DNA of 64,000 nucleotides. Origin: Brevibacillus sp051967035 (GTDB taxonomy: Bacteria > Bacillota > Bacilli > Brevibacillales > Brevibacillaceae). The notes beneath the pieces were generated by a model. That model was given only the letters and a program-made list of their open reading frames with translations, had not been told where the DNA came from and made no database searches. The DNA lies in the NCBI RefSeq assembly GCF_051967035.1, contig NZ_JBQCKK010000003.1:230739-294738 (forward strand). Reading direction: 5' to 3'. Made by a program: the position numbers and the translations under genes. Shown piece after piece: positions 1-7,461 of this stretch; the first letter of the stretch is position 1, and every line of letters starts with the position of its first letter.

Positions 1-886
1 GGATCGTCTGAATGCCGTTGGTCAAAAACTGCTCGGTAATGTCCCGCGCCTCCAGCGTGGCGCTGCGCCGGATGTTAAGCTGGCGGTTGACCACAGGCGG
101 GTTGTAGAAGACGAAATGCTTGACGCCGGACGGCGCTCCGTTGTTGTCGACCAGCTCTACCTGCTCCTCCGTTAGCGCTTCCGCCAGCTCCCGCGGGTTG
201 GCGATCGTCGCCGACGTGCAAATGAACTGCGGCGCGCTGCCGTAAAAAGCACAAATCCGCTTGAGGCGGCGAATCACGTTGGCGACGTGGCTGCCAAACA
301 CGCCGCGGTATGTATGCAGCTCGTCAATCACGATGTATTTCAAATGCTCAAAAAACGAAACCCATTTGGTGTGGTGCGGCAAAATGGCGGAATGCAGCAT
401 ATCCGGGTTGGTGATGACGATATGGCCCGCCTTGCGCACCATCTGCCGAATGTTGGCCGGGGTGTCGCCATCGTACGTTTCCGATTTGATCGGCAGCCCC
501 ATTTCGCCAATCAACTCGTGTAGCTCTGCCTTCTGGTCCTGCGCCAACGCCTTGGTCGGAAACAGGTAGAGCGCACGCGCCTGCGCGTCCTCCGCCAGCG
601 TCTGGAGAATCGGCAGATGGTAGCACATGCTTTTCCCGGACGCAGTCGGCGTGACCGCGACGATATGCTTGCCCGCTCGCACGTGGCGAAACGACGTTTC
701 CTGGTGCGTGTACAAAGAGGCAATCCCTCTTCGCGTCAACGCTTCCCGGATACGCGCATCCAGCTCCGCCGGAAACGGGACCGTTCTGGCCTCGCGAGCG
801 GGAATGACCCGCCAGTGGGCGATATTGTCGCGAAACCGCTCGTCTGTTTTCAACTGCTCCAAAATACTTGCCATGTCTTTTTTCAT
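1..886 (-). CDS. MrfA/YprA-type DEAD/DEAH-box helicase, N-terminal part (cut by window start)
   Basis: The minus strand is open from an ATG at 886 to the window edge, giving about 295 residues of a superfamily 2 helicase. Visible are a Walker A motif (TPTASGKS, about residue 80), FPTKALAQDQ (motif Ia), the DEAD-box variant DELH within VIDELHTYRG, and CTSATIANP (motif III). The DE[LV]H box and the order of motifs fit the Hrq1/MrfA (B. subtilis YprA) family, known for repair of mitomycin-type crosslinks. The real protein is normally over 700 residues, so the second RecA domain and the MrfA-specific C-terminal domain lie outside the window. An AAGGTGA ribosome site lies just upstream of the start. 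Family assignment is fairly sure; the precise orthologue is inferred. Confidence 0.8.
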   Translation of the reverse strand, partial: MKKDMASILEQLKTDERFRDNIAHWRVIPAREARTVPFPAELDARIREALTRRGIASLYTHQETSFRHVRAGKHIVAVTPTASGKSMCYHLPILQTLAEDAQARALYLFPTKALAQDQKAELHELIGEMGLPIKSETYDGDTPANIRQMVRKAGHIVITNPDMLHSAILPHHTKWVSFFEHLKYIVIDELHTYRGVFGSHVANVIRRLKRICAFYGSAPQFICTSATIANPRELAEALTEEQVELVDNNGAPSGVKHFVFYNPPVVNRQLNIRRSATLEARDITEQFLTNGIQTI

Positions 887-975
887 CTTCACCAGGCTCA
901 CCTTCTTGCCCTTATTCTACGAATGGACGTTCGGGTTGTAAACCCCTCTGGACGCATGGAAAGCCCGTGCCCGCC

Positions 976-1006
976 AAAAAGAAAAACTGCCATGAGAGCA
1001 TGGCAG
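976..1006 (-). terminator. Rho-independent terminator of the alkaline phosphatase gene
   Basis: A perfect 8-bp stem (CTGCCATG / CATGGCAG, 987-994 with 999-1006) with an AGAG loop is followed on the minus strand by a TTTTTCTTTTT tract. It starts 17 bases after the phosphatase stop codon. Confidence 0.85.
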
Positions 1007-1022
1007 CCGCTTTCTTCCCTTC

Positions 1023-2378
1023 TTACTTTTTCGCCTGGCCGAGAATCGCGAAGATCACTTCGGCATGGTGCGTATTGTCGATCAGTCCGGCAAACTGTTC
1101 TTTGCCTGGGCCGTACGCGTACACGTTGACGTCTTCTCCGGTATGTCCGCCTGTTGTCCAGCCAGTGAAGGAACGCTTGTCAAAAATCGCTTCGATCGCG
1201 TTGTCGATGTCCACCTGCTTTTTGGTGGCTGCCGCTTTTTTCACCGAAGCCATTTCTTCTGGAGTCAGAGGCAGATCGATGTACGTTTTCAGCGTTTCCT
1301 CTACGTTTGCCCCTTTGGCGATTTCGGCAGACAGGAAATCCGGGGTGCGCTTCGCCGCTTTGATCGGCCCTGCCAGGAAGTTGTACTCCTCTTTCGCGCC
1401 TACGGACAAGCCGCCTGTGGAGTGGTCTGCCGTGGCGACAACCAGTGTGTTGCCGTCTTTTTTCGCGAAGTCGATCGCTGCCTTGAACGCCTTTTCAAAG
1501 TCTTCCATCTCGCTCATCGCTGCCACGATGTCATTGTCGTGACCCGCCCAGTCAATCTGGCTTCCTTCTACCATCAGGAAGAAGCCGTCCTTGTTTTTGC
1601 TCAGTCGCTCGATTGCCGCTTTCGTCATGTCTTCCAGCGAAGGTGTCTTGTCCGTGCGGTCGATCATTTTGTCCATTCCGCCTGTTGCGAACAGACCGAG
1701 GATTTTGTCATTTTTGTCGTTCAAAAGCTCTTGCTTGGTCGTGACGTAGCTGTAGCCGTCTTTCTTGAACTCTTCCGTCAGGTTGCGATCCTTGCGTACA
1801 AAGTTGCTCAAACCGCCGCCGAGCAATACATCGACGGAATGCTTGCCGTTGATTCGCAGATCGTAATAGTCATTCGCGATCGCGTCCATGTTCTTGCGGC
1901 TCTCGTCGTGCGCACCGAAGGCCGCAGGAGTCGCATGCGTAATCTCCGAGGTAGCTACCAGTCCAGTCGATTTGCCTACTTTTTTGGCGCGCTCCAGTAC
2001 GGTCTCTACTTCGGATTTGTCGTTGTCGACGGCAATGGCATTGTTGTACGTTTTCACGCCGGAAGACATGGCAGTCGCAGCAGAGGCGGAGTCGGTGATG
2101 TTTTGCTTGTCATCTTCCGCGTAGGTCATTTGCGCCCCTACCAAATAGTTGTCGAACTCGGTTGGCTCCATGACTGGCGTAGACGGATCGTCTTTCAGAT
2201 AGCGGTACGCCGTCGTATAGGCCGTTCCCATTCCGTCGCCAATCAGGAAAATGACGTTTTTCGCCGGAGCGGCACTCGCTTGGACCGGACCAGGATGCAG
2301 GCCAAACAAGACCGTTGCAACAGCAAGAGAAGAAAGAGCAGACACAGGGACAAGCTTTTTCGGGAATGTACGAAGCAT
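1023..2378 (-). CDS. Secreted alkaline phosphatase (PhoA/PhoB family)
   Basis: 451 residues, typical for bacterial alkaline phosphatases, which release inorganic phosphate from phosphomonoesters outside the membrane. Residues 1-35 form a Sec signal peptide (KK, hydrophobic core, VQASA cleavage region). The metal-binding IGDGMG is near residue 48 and the active-site serine sits in TDSASAATA near residue 96. VEGSQIDWAGHDND, ATADHSTGG and GGHTGEDV supply the usual Asp/His metal ligands. The start is set by AGGAGGT seven bases before ATG 2378. Members of this family are usually PhoP-controlled; the upstream region has TTTACG- and TTCAAA-like hexamers but no convincing PhoP box. The gene is monocistronic, with its own terminator. 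Confidence 0.95.
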   Translation of the reverse strand: MLRTFPKKLVPVSALSSLAVATVLFGLHPGPVQASAAPAKNVIFLIGDGMGTAYTTAYRYLKDDPSTPVMEPTEFDNYLVGAQMTYAEDDKQNITDSASAATAMSSGVKTYNNAIAVDNDKSEVETVLERAKKVGKSTGLVATSEITHATPAAFGAHDESRKNMDAIANDYYDLRINGKHSVDVLLGGGLSNFVRKDRNLTEEFKKDGYSYVTTKQELLNDKNDKILGLFATGGMDKMIDRTDKTPSLEDMTKAAIERLSKNKDGFFLMVEGSQIDWAGHDNDIVAAMSEMEDFEKAFKAAIDFAKKDGNTLVVATADHSTGGLSVGAKEEYNFLAGPIKAAKRTPDFLSAEIAKGANVEETLKTYIDLPLTPEEMASVKKAAATKKQVDIDNAIEAIFDKRSFTGWTTGGHTGEDVNVYAYGPGKEQFAGLIDNTHHAEVIFAILGQAKK

Positions 2379-2469
2379 CGTGTACCTCCTGTTATGGGAA
2401 ATGTTCAGAAGCCTGACCTGATCTTATCTCTCTTGTGTTGAGTTTGAACGGTCTTTGCGTAAAGAATTG

Positions 2470-2755
2470 TTAGGATATGGTAAAGAGACGAGAGAGGTAT
2501 TCCCGCAGCACTTCTTCCACCCACTCGCCGTCAAGCCGCTGCGGTTCCAGGTAAGCGTGCAAGGCCAAGCCATCAACGAGCGCGTACAGCTTTTCCGTCT
2601 CCATTTCCATGTCCAGCCCTTTTGCGAGCAAGCCCTCTGCGTGTCATAGTCCATCAATCGGCGAATCGCGCTGTAAATCCCGTCATGCTGGGGGTCGTAT
2701 CCCTCCTTTTTGTGCCGGAAATACGCCGTGAATGCAAACCACACCTCTACCTCCG
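2470..2755 (-). pseudogene. Remnant of a TetR-family regulator (C-terminal ligand domain only, frameshifted)
   Basis: Read on the minus strand, EVEVWFAFTAYFRHKKEG through RLMDYDTQR (about 2755-2635) continues, after a one-base frame change near 2632, as LLAKGLDMEMETEKLYALVDG and ends RLFTIS at a TAA (2470-2472). Together these resemble the C-terminal half of BetI/TetR_C_6-type regulators (W-AF-A at the start, ALVDGL in the middle). No helix-turn-helix half remains upstream: the frame meets a stop at once. This is therefore a decayed gene, and the frame joint and family are read from sequence patterns only. It lies between the phosphatase and the oxalate decarboxylase and is probably not expressed as a functional protein. 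Confidence 0.6.
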
Positions 2756-2991
2756 CCCGTCTTTATTTGGCCCAAACGAAGCAAAAACACCAGCTCCTAA
2801 CCGTTGATGCCAGACCAAAGCCAGGGTCGGCCCAGAGACGATGCAGAAACAGCGAAACCAGTGCGCCCGGCGCAGGAGAGTTGCTCCTTTTCTTTTTGGC
2901 ATAAAAGGCAAGCCAGCAGCCATACACATGGCGAGTGGATAGGCAAAAAGCAGACGATACTTGTCGCAAGGACAAGGGAGGTTGGTCGAAC

Positions 2992-4179
2992 ATGACTTCA
3001 CAAGATAAGGGGGAGCGTCTACCAGAGCCGATGCGGGGAGACGGTACCGGGTGGTTTGATCTCGGCCCGCGCAATCTGGAGCGAGATCGGCAAAATCCGA
3101 ATATGCTCGTACCGCCCGTGACCGATGCAGGCTTGCTCCCGAATTTGAAGTTTTCCTTCTCCGACGCCACCATGACGTTGAATCACGGCGGGTGGTCGCG
3201 TGAAGTCACCGTGCGCGAGCTGCCGATTGCAACGACGCTCGCGGGCGTGAACATGGCCCTCACCCCGGGCGGTGTGCGCGAGCTGCACTGGCACCAGCAG
3301 GCGGAATGGGCCTACATGCTGCTGGGCCGTGCCCGGATTACTTCGGTAGATCAGCGCGGACGGAATTTTATCGCCGACATCGGTCCAGGCGACCTGTGGT
3401 ATTTTCCTCCCGGCATCCCGCATTCGATCCAAGGCTTGGAGGAGGGCTGCGAGTTTTTGCTTGTGTTCGACGATGGCCACTTTTCTGATCTGAACACGTT
3501 GTCCATCTCCGACTGGTTTGCCCATACACCACCAGATGTGCTGTCCGATAATTTCGGGGTGCCGGAATCGGCTTTTGCCTGCATTCCTTCCAAGCAGGTC
3601 TACATTTATCAGTCGGAGGTACCAGGTCCGATTGAAGCCGATGCGGTCGAGTCACCCTACGGAACCGTTCCTCTCCCCTTTTCCCATCGTCTGCTCGCCC
3701 AAAAGCCGATCATCACTCCCGGCGGCAGTGTTCGCATCGTCGATTCCCGCAATTTCCCCATCTCGCAAACGATCGCCGCCGCCCTGGTCGAGATTCGTCC
3801 GGGGGGAATGCGCGAGCTGCATTGGCACCCCAACAACGATGAATGGCAGTACTATATTTCCGGTCAGGCTCGCATGACCGTTTTTGCCGGAAACGGAACA
3901 GCCCGCACGTTTGACTACCGGGCGGGGGATGTCGGCTATGTGCCCTTTGCGACAGGGCATTATATTCAAAATACAGGAAGCGAGACGGTCTGGTTTTTGG
4001 AAATGTTCAAAAGCGACCGCTTCGTCGACGTCTCCTTGAACCAGTGGATGGCGCTCACTCCGCACGAGCTTGTCGCTTCCAATCTGAACGTGGGCCCGGA
4101 GCTGCTCGACGCCTTGCGCAAGCAAAAATGGCCCGTCGTCAAATATCCCGGGTACGGCTACGATCCAAGCAGAAGATAG
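2992..4179 (+). CDS. oxdC: Bicupin oxalate decarboxylase (OxdC/OxdD family) with altered lid
   Basis: 395 residues, close to the 385 of B. subtilis OxdC, and colinear with it throughout (ERDRQNP, RELHWH, FDDG, SLNQW). It would convert oxalate to formate and CO2 with Mn(II). Both cupins keep their metal ligands: H99, H101, E105, H144 in the first and the matching HWH..E and H (ATGHYIQ) in the second; both RELHWH arginines are present. The flexible lid that is SENST in OxdC, with its catalytic Glu, reads SDLNT here, so the acid is Asp166. ATG 2992 was chosen over upstream in-frame starts because AAGGGAGG lies ten bases before it. No signal peptide is seen. The family is certain; decarboxylase versus oxidase activity is open. 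Confidence 0.9.
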   Translation: MTSQDKGERLPEPMRGDGTGWFDLGPRNLERDRQNPNMLVPPVTDAGLLPNLKFSFSDATMTLNHGGWSREVTVRELPIATTLAGVNMALTPGGVRELHWHQQAEWAYMLLGRARITSVDQRGRNFIADIGPGDLWYFPPGIPHSIQGLEEGCEFLLVFDDGHFSDLNTLSISDWFAHTPPDVLSDNFGVPESAFACIPSKQVYIYQSEVPGPIEADAVESPYGTVPLPFSHRLLAQKPIITPGGSVRIVDSRNFPISQTIAAALVEIRPGGMRELHWHPNNDEWQYYISGQARMTVFAGNGTARTFDYRAGDVGYVPFATGHYIQNTGSETVWFLEMFKSDRFVDVSLNQWMALTPHELVASNLNVGPELLDALRKQKWPVVKYPGYGYDPSRR

Positions 4180-4183
4180 CTTC

Positions 4184-4248
4184 TGTGAGCTTTTGTTTGG
4201 CTGCGGGTCCAGGCTGGCAGATTGCCAGCCTGCTCACAGATTCAACAC
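4184..4248. terminator. Nested hairpin between convergent genes
   Basis: A perfect 10-bp stem (CAGGCTGGCA / TGCCAGCCTG, 4210-4219 with 4223-4232) sits inside a second CTGTGAGC / GCTCACAG pair. It separates oxdC from the convergent gene ending at 4234. There is no clear T tract, so a terminator role is likely but not proven. Confidence 0.5.
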
Positions 4249-4545
4249 GCCCATGGATTGAATGTGCTGCTTCGTTTCCTCTGTCCCGCACTCGTAAAGG
4301 ACGTTGTATATTTCCTTCAGACACGCATCGTACCGATCGTTTTCCTCGTCAAAATGATACGGAATGGCGACGACATGACTGCGCAAATAGGTGCCAAATT
4401 CATGCTCGGTTCGTTCCTCAAACAAGCTTTTCAACGCGTGAACCTGACGATCCGTCGCTTCAATCTCGAACTCGTACCCGGAATCTCCTTGATTTTCCAG
4501 AATCGTTCCTGCCTGAACGGATACGTAGTATCTTTTTTTGTCCAT
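4234..4545 (-). CDS. Conserved hypothetical protein, 103 aa
   Basis: A soluble acidic protein that I do not recognise. The start is MDKKRYYVSVQ at 4545, after GGCGGGAG; the longer frame up to 4578 has no ribosome site. The first 40 residues alternate charged and beta-forming residues (SVQAGTILEN, YEFEIEATDRQ); the rest is predicted helical (HALKSLFEERTEHEF, DACLKEIYNVLYECG) with one cysteine near the end. It lies 22 bases downstream of the small membrane protein gene at 4568-4795 and is probably cotranscribed with it. Coding character is good but no function can be assigned. Confidence 0.75.
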   Translation of the reverse strand: MDKKRYYVSVQAGTILENQGDSGYEFEIEATDRQVHALKSLFEERTEHEFGTYLRSHVVAIPYHFDEENDRYDACLKEIYNVLYECGTEETKQHIQSMGVLNL

Positions 4546-4567
4546 GATGACTCCCGCCTTCCGAACG

Positions 4568-4795
4568 CTAGTATACAAGTACGGAGATCAATAATATCGC
4601 TAGCAGCACCGCAAACGCCCCCAAGTAAAACAGCATCCCCACATTCCCGAGAACCTTGTGCTTGACGGTCGTCTGACTGATGTTGTTGTCCACTTCCTTC
4701 GTCTCCTGGCGTTTGGCGTAGCGTATCGTCAAAAACAGCCCTACCAAAAAAATCAGGCCAAAAATGACATAGTACATGCCTGGATAGTGGAGCAT
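4568..4795 (-). CDS. Small membrane protein, 75 aa, two transmembrane segments
   Basis: Starting at MLHYPGMYYV (ATG 4795), the protein has a hydrophobic helix at about residues 8-24 (MYYVIFGLIFLVGLFLTI), a charged connecting stretch (RYAKRQETKEVDNN) and a second helix at about 55-75 ending in LLISVLVY. The upstream GGGGAAAAGAA can serve as ribosome site. The gene precedes the 103-residue gene in the same orientation and probably forms a two-gene operon with it. No family recognised. Confidence 0.7.
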   Translation of the reverse strand: MLHYPGMYYVIFGLIFLVGLFLTIRYAKRQETKEVDNNISQTTVKHKVLGNVGMLFYLGAFAVLLAILLISVLVY

Positions 4796-5063
4796 TTCTT
4801 TTCCCCGCTTCCTCTTCTGATGATTGTTTATAGTTTGCGGGAGGCGAGGTTTTTTATGCATGCCGGACTTTTTTGCGCGGCATCATCCGGGCAGGCTTAG
4901 TTTCTCTCGTGGGAAGTGCTGTACGCCTAGGGCGATCACCAGCACCTCATACCGTGCTGCTTTCATCTCTTCTGTAAAGCCGCGGTCGACACGAGCAGGC
5001 CTGTACATCTGCATAGCAAGCAAAAACTTATCTTTCTAACTATTACAAAAATTAGAAAAAATG

Positions 5064-5073
5064 TATAATGAAT
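5064..5073 (+). promoter_or_regulatory. Probable promoter of the orphan signal-peptide gene
   Basis: TGTATAAT (extended -10, hexamer 5064-5069) lies 36 bases before the start codon at 5105. A good -35 is not visible. An overlapping ATGAAT (5068-5073) with AGAAAAA about 14 bases upstream resembles a sigma-H promoter, the type that often drives phr genes; this second reading is tentative. Confidence 0.4.
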
Positions 5074-5104
5074 GTATGATCCAGTCAAGAAAGGTAGGGT
5101 ACGC

Positions 5105-5227
5105 ATGAAAAAATGGATTCTGTCTTTATGCATCTTATCTGCACTGTTGGTAGTTCCATTGACGCCTGAACTGTCCGTAGAGCCAAAGCCGACCAAACCC
5201 AATCACTACCCTGATCCAGGCTGGTAA
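5105..5227 (+). CDS. Orphan exported peptide precursor (candidate Phr-like signal, DPxW C-terminus)
   Basis: A 40-residue reading frame with good expression signals: AAAGGTAGGG seven bases before the ATG, an extended -10 promoter upstream and a strong terminator directly downstream. Residues 1-22 form a signal-peptide-like segment (MKKW start, LSLCILSALLVV core). The remaining 18 residues are Pro-rich and polar and end HYPDPGW. This layout (short export signal plus small mature tail) is that of Phr/PapR-type pro-peptides. It shares MKKW at the start and DPxW at the end with the peptide encoded at 62339-62470, which follows an XRE-TPR regulator. No receptor gene is adjacent, so it is an orphan signal or has another function. 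Not a known family to me. Confidence 0.65.
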   Translation: MKKWILSLCILSALLVVPLTPELSVEPKPTKPNHYPDPGW

Positions 5228-5235
5228 CCCCCTCT

Positions 5236-5275
5236 GGAAAACGCACCGCCACTAGACGGTGCGTTTTCCTTATTT
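5236..5275. terminator. Strong bidirectional terminator
   Basis: A perfect 13-bp stem (GGAAAACGCACCG with CGGTGCGTTTTCC, 5236-5248 and 5257-5269) with an 8-base loop. It serves the peptide gene on the plus strand and lies just past the yunB stop (5280) on the minus strand. Confidence 0.85.
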
Positions 5276-5279
5276 CCAA

Positions 5280-5984
5280 CTATTTTCCATCAGCAGGAAT
5301 CACTGGTTTTGCACTCGGGTCATTGTAGAAATAATTGGGGACGTCACCTACAACCAGCGAATCCGTAATGGGGATTTCTGTTACCACTGTAATCTTTTCC
5401 GTTGCAAACGGGATAATAATTTGTAAATTCACTTCTACCTTAATGAAAACCGTGACCAGAACCATATTGATTCCGGCTTCCTTTAGTTTGGAATCCAGTC
5501 TCGTCTTCACGTTCCCAAGAGGGATGAACGTCACCGGTATATCCGGACCCAATCCTGCTAAAAAGCTGTTTCCCGTTGCTGCCCCCGAAGGAATCGATCC
5601 TACCACCTTGTTGCTTTCAAATCCCTCTAAATTTCTTTTGATTTGGTTCGTAACCTCACTCATAAACTTGGTTTGCTCTTGATATTCCAGAGCAAGATTT
5701 CTCACTTTCCCATTTGTGTCCTTTTCTACTTTAATCATTTTATTGAAATCTATATTAAATTCTTTAAGCTCTGTAGTAATCGCGTCTGTAATGGCCTCTT
5801 TTGCCAACTGCTCCGCTTTTTCGCTAGCCATAAGCAATAAGGTTGGTTGCAACGCTTTGTTTATCAGAACAAAGGACACAAGCATAAAAATCAAAAAGAG
5901 TAAAGCCGCATAGAAATACGCTTTGATTTTCGATATCGGTTTCCATGGCTTTATCCTACGTCGCCGACGTATTTTCATGGTCAT
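5280..5984 (-). CDS. yunB: Sporulation protein YunB
   Basis: 234 residues. An Arg/Lys-rich N-terminus (KIRRRRRIKPWK) precedes a single transmembrane helix at about 23-45 (AYFYAALLFLIFMLVSFVLI), then an outside-facing domain with repeated hydrophobic strand patterns (ITVVTEIPITDSLVVGDVPNYFY). Length, topology and the VVGDVPNYFYN ending fit YunB, a sporulation protein needed for normal spore formation in B. subtilis. The start is ATG 5984, seven bases after GGGAGGT. A sigma-E-like element upstream fits mother-cell expression. It is transcribed alone. Confidence 0.85.
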   Translation of the reverse strand: MTMKIRRRRRIKPWKPISKIKAYFYAALLFLIFMLVSFVLINKALQPTLLLMASEKAEQLAKEAITDAITTELKEFNIDFNKMIKVEKDTNGKVRNLALEYQEQTKFMSEVTNQIKRNLEGFESNKVVGSIPSGAATGNSFLAGLGPDIPVTFIPLGNVKTRLDSKLKEAGINMVLVTVFIKVEVNLQIIIPFATEKITVVTEIPITDSLVVGDVPNYFYNDPSAKPVIPADGK

Positions 5985-6006
5985 AAGGGTTACCTCCCAG
6001 TAGTAC

Positions 6007-6036
6007 ATCCTATGCATCACGTGGCATAGATAGTAT
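6007..6036 (-). promoter_or_regulatory. Possible sigma-E promoter of yunB
   Basis: On the minus strand ATACTAT (6036-6030) and CATAGGAT (6014-6007) resemble the -35 and -10 of sigma-E promoters. The -10 ends about 22 bases before the yunB ATG, which leaves little leader; tentative. Confidence 0.3.
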
Positions 6037-6106
6037 CTGGGATATTCCGGCACGTCCCCTCCTCCGGCGCACTGTCAAAGCACAAAGCTTTCCTGACAAA
6101 AAGCAC

Positions 6107-7267
6107 CTACGCCTGATAAGCTTCGACCAAAATGCTCATGTAATCGTCCGGCGTAATCGTGCGAACGTTGCTTGGTGTCGAGCCGTTTTGCATCGACAAC
6201 TCCACGATGCGGGGGAAGTCTTCTTCGCGCACGCCGGGCAAGTCTTTCAGCTTGGGGATGTGCAAGCTGCTTGTCCACTCGGCAATGCCCGCGATCAGCT
6301 TGTCGACTGCACCCTCTTCGCTGTCGGCATCCGTGGCAAAGCCCATGTAGCGGGCGAGATCCGCGTGCATCGGCCTGTCTTCCGCAGCATTGAAGCGCAG
6401 GACGTGCGGCAAAAAGACGGCGTTTGCCACTCCATGCGGCGTATCGTACAGCCCGCCCAACGCTTCGGCCAGGCAGTGAACAGCGGCCACATCCGCAGAG
6501 CCAAAGCACAGTCCCGCAAGCAGGCTGCCTTCGAGCATCGCGTGCCGGGCCGCTTCGTTTCGCCCGTCTGCGTAGGCTGCAGGCAGAGCGGTCACAATCG
6601 TCTGCATCGCTTTGGCCCCGAGCGCTTGCGAGATCGGATTCGTCACCTTGCACGTGTAGCCTTCGATGGCGTGAACAAGCGCGTCGACTCCGGTAGCAGC
6701 AGTGACGGCAGCCGGCACGCTGTACGTCAAAACCGGGTCGAGCACGGCCAAGACGGGCCGCAGCGCTGCGTGCTTGAGCGTCATTTTCCGGTGCGTGGCA
6801 GCCTCCGTAATCACGGCAGAGCGCGTCACTTCCGAGCCAGTTCCCGCTGTCGTCGGGATGCAGATGATCGGCGCGATGCGTTCATAGGCCAGGCGTCCGT
6901 CTGCGTAGTCGGCGGGCGTACCGCCGTTTGGCCCGCACAGCGCAATTGTTTTGCCCGTATCCATCGCGCTGCCGCCCCCAATCGCTACGACCATGTCGGC
7001 GGCTGTGTCGCAAAACAGGGCTGCCCCTTCCAGACATTCCGTATCGCGGGGATTTTGGCTGAGCCGATCAAACAGCGTCACCTGAAAGCCGGCCGCCGTC
7101 AGTTCCTCCCGGATCGGCGCCACCAGCCCTGCCTTGATGACCCCCGGATCGCTGACCAGCAAGACAGACGTGCCTTTTTGCAGATCGTGCAATAGCTTCG
7201 GCAGCTCCCCCGCTTTGCCTGTCCCCATTTCGATGCGTGTAGAGCAGTAATAGCTGTATGCGTTCAT
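6107..7267 (-). CDS. Iron-containing (group III) alcohol dehydrogenase
   Basis: 386 residues, typical for the family, which oxidises alcohols or reduces aldehydes with NAD(P). The nucleotide-binding AIGGGSAMDTGK is near residue 95, IPTTAGTGSEVT near 135. Metal ligands are visible: Asp and His in GVDALVHAIEGYT and the two His of AAVHCLAEALGG-LYDTPHG. Start ATG 7267 follows GGGAGG; the longer upstream frame lacks coding character. No neighbouring pathway genes reveal the substrate: it sits between yunB and an efflux operon. It resembles general broad-specificity members (YugJ/EutG/1,3-propanediol type), so substrate is unassigned. Confidence 0.9.
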   Translation of the reverse strand: MNAYSYYCSTRIEMGTGKAGELPKLLHDLQKGTSVLLVSDPGVIKAGLVAPIREELTAAGFQVTLFDRLSQNPRDTECLEGAALFCDTAADMVVAIGGGSAMDTGKTIALCGPNGGTPADYADGRLAYERIAPIICIPTTAGTGSEVTRSAVITEAATHRKMTLKHAALRPVLAVLDPVLTYSVPAAVTAATGVDALVHAIEGYTCKVTNPISQALGAKAMQTIVTALPAAYADGRNEAARHAMLEGSLLAGLCFGSADVAAVHCLAEALGGLYDTPHGVANAVFLPHVLRFNAAEDRPMHADLARYMGFATDADSEEGAVDKLIAGIAEWTSSLHIPKLKDLPGVREEDFPRIVELSMQNGSTPSNVRTITPDDYMSILVEAYQA

Positions 7268-7311
7268 CGTATCGCCTCCCTTTTCCCCATCATACCCACA
7301 GAAAGAGCCGC

Positions 7312-7461
7312 ATGCCAGAAAATCGCAAAAAGATTCGCGCAATAAAAAAGCGCAGCTCTCTGCACGATGTGCTGGAGCTGGCAAAGGCAAACGCCTCCGG
7401 CGAGGAGCAGCGCGAATTTGTCCGGCTCGTCGAAAGCGGCCTGGCTCTTCCCAAACATTAA
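7312..7461 (+). CDS. Small hypothetical protein, 49 aa
   Basis: A short plus-strand frame between two minus-strand genes. It starts MPENRKKIRAIKKRSS and continues as a predicted amphipathic helix (LHDVLELAKANASGEEQREFVRLVE). It is basic at the start and acidic after. The ribosome site (GAAAGAG) is weak, and its stop overlaps that of the convergent adaptor gene by a few bases. The translated sequence looks protein-like, but no family is recognised and expression is uncertain. Confidence 0.45.
   Translation: MPENRKKIRAIKKRSSLHDVLELAKANASGEEQREFVRLVESGLALPKH

Noticed and set aside
1065..2441. A 458-residue plus-strand frame
   Set aside because: Antisense of alkaline phosphatase, whose signal peptide and active-site motifs are clear.
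2756..2991. Frames between the TetR relic and oxdC
   Set aside because: None has a ribosome site or recognisable pattern. The stretch is treated as the oxdC upstream region.
4893..5015. Minus-strand frame with RGFTEEMKAARYEVLVIALG
   Set aside because: Protein-like but without ribosome site and meeting stops soon. Possibly a gene relic; no family could be named.
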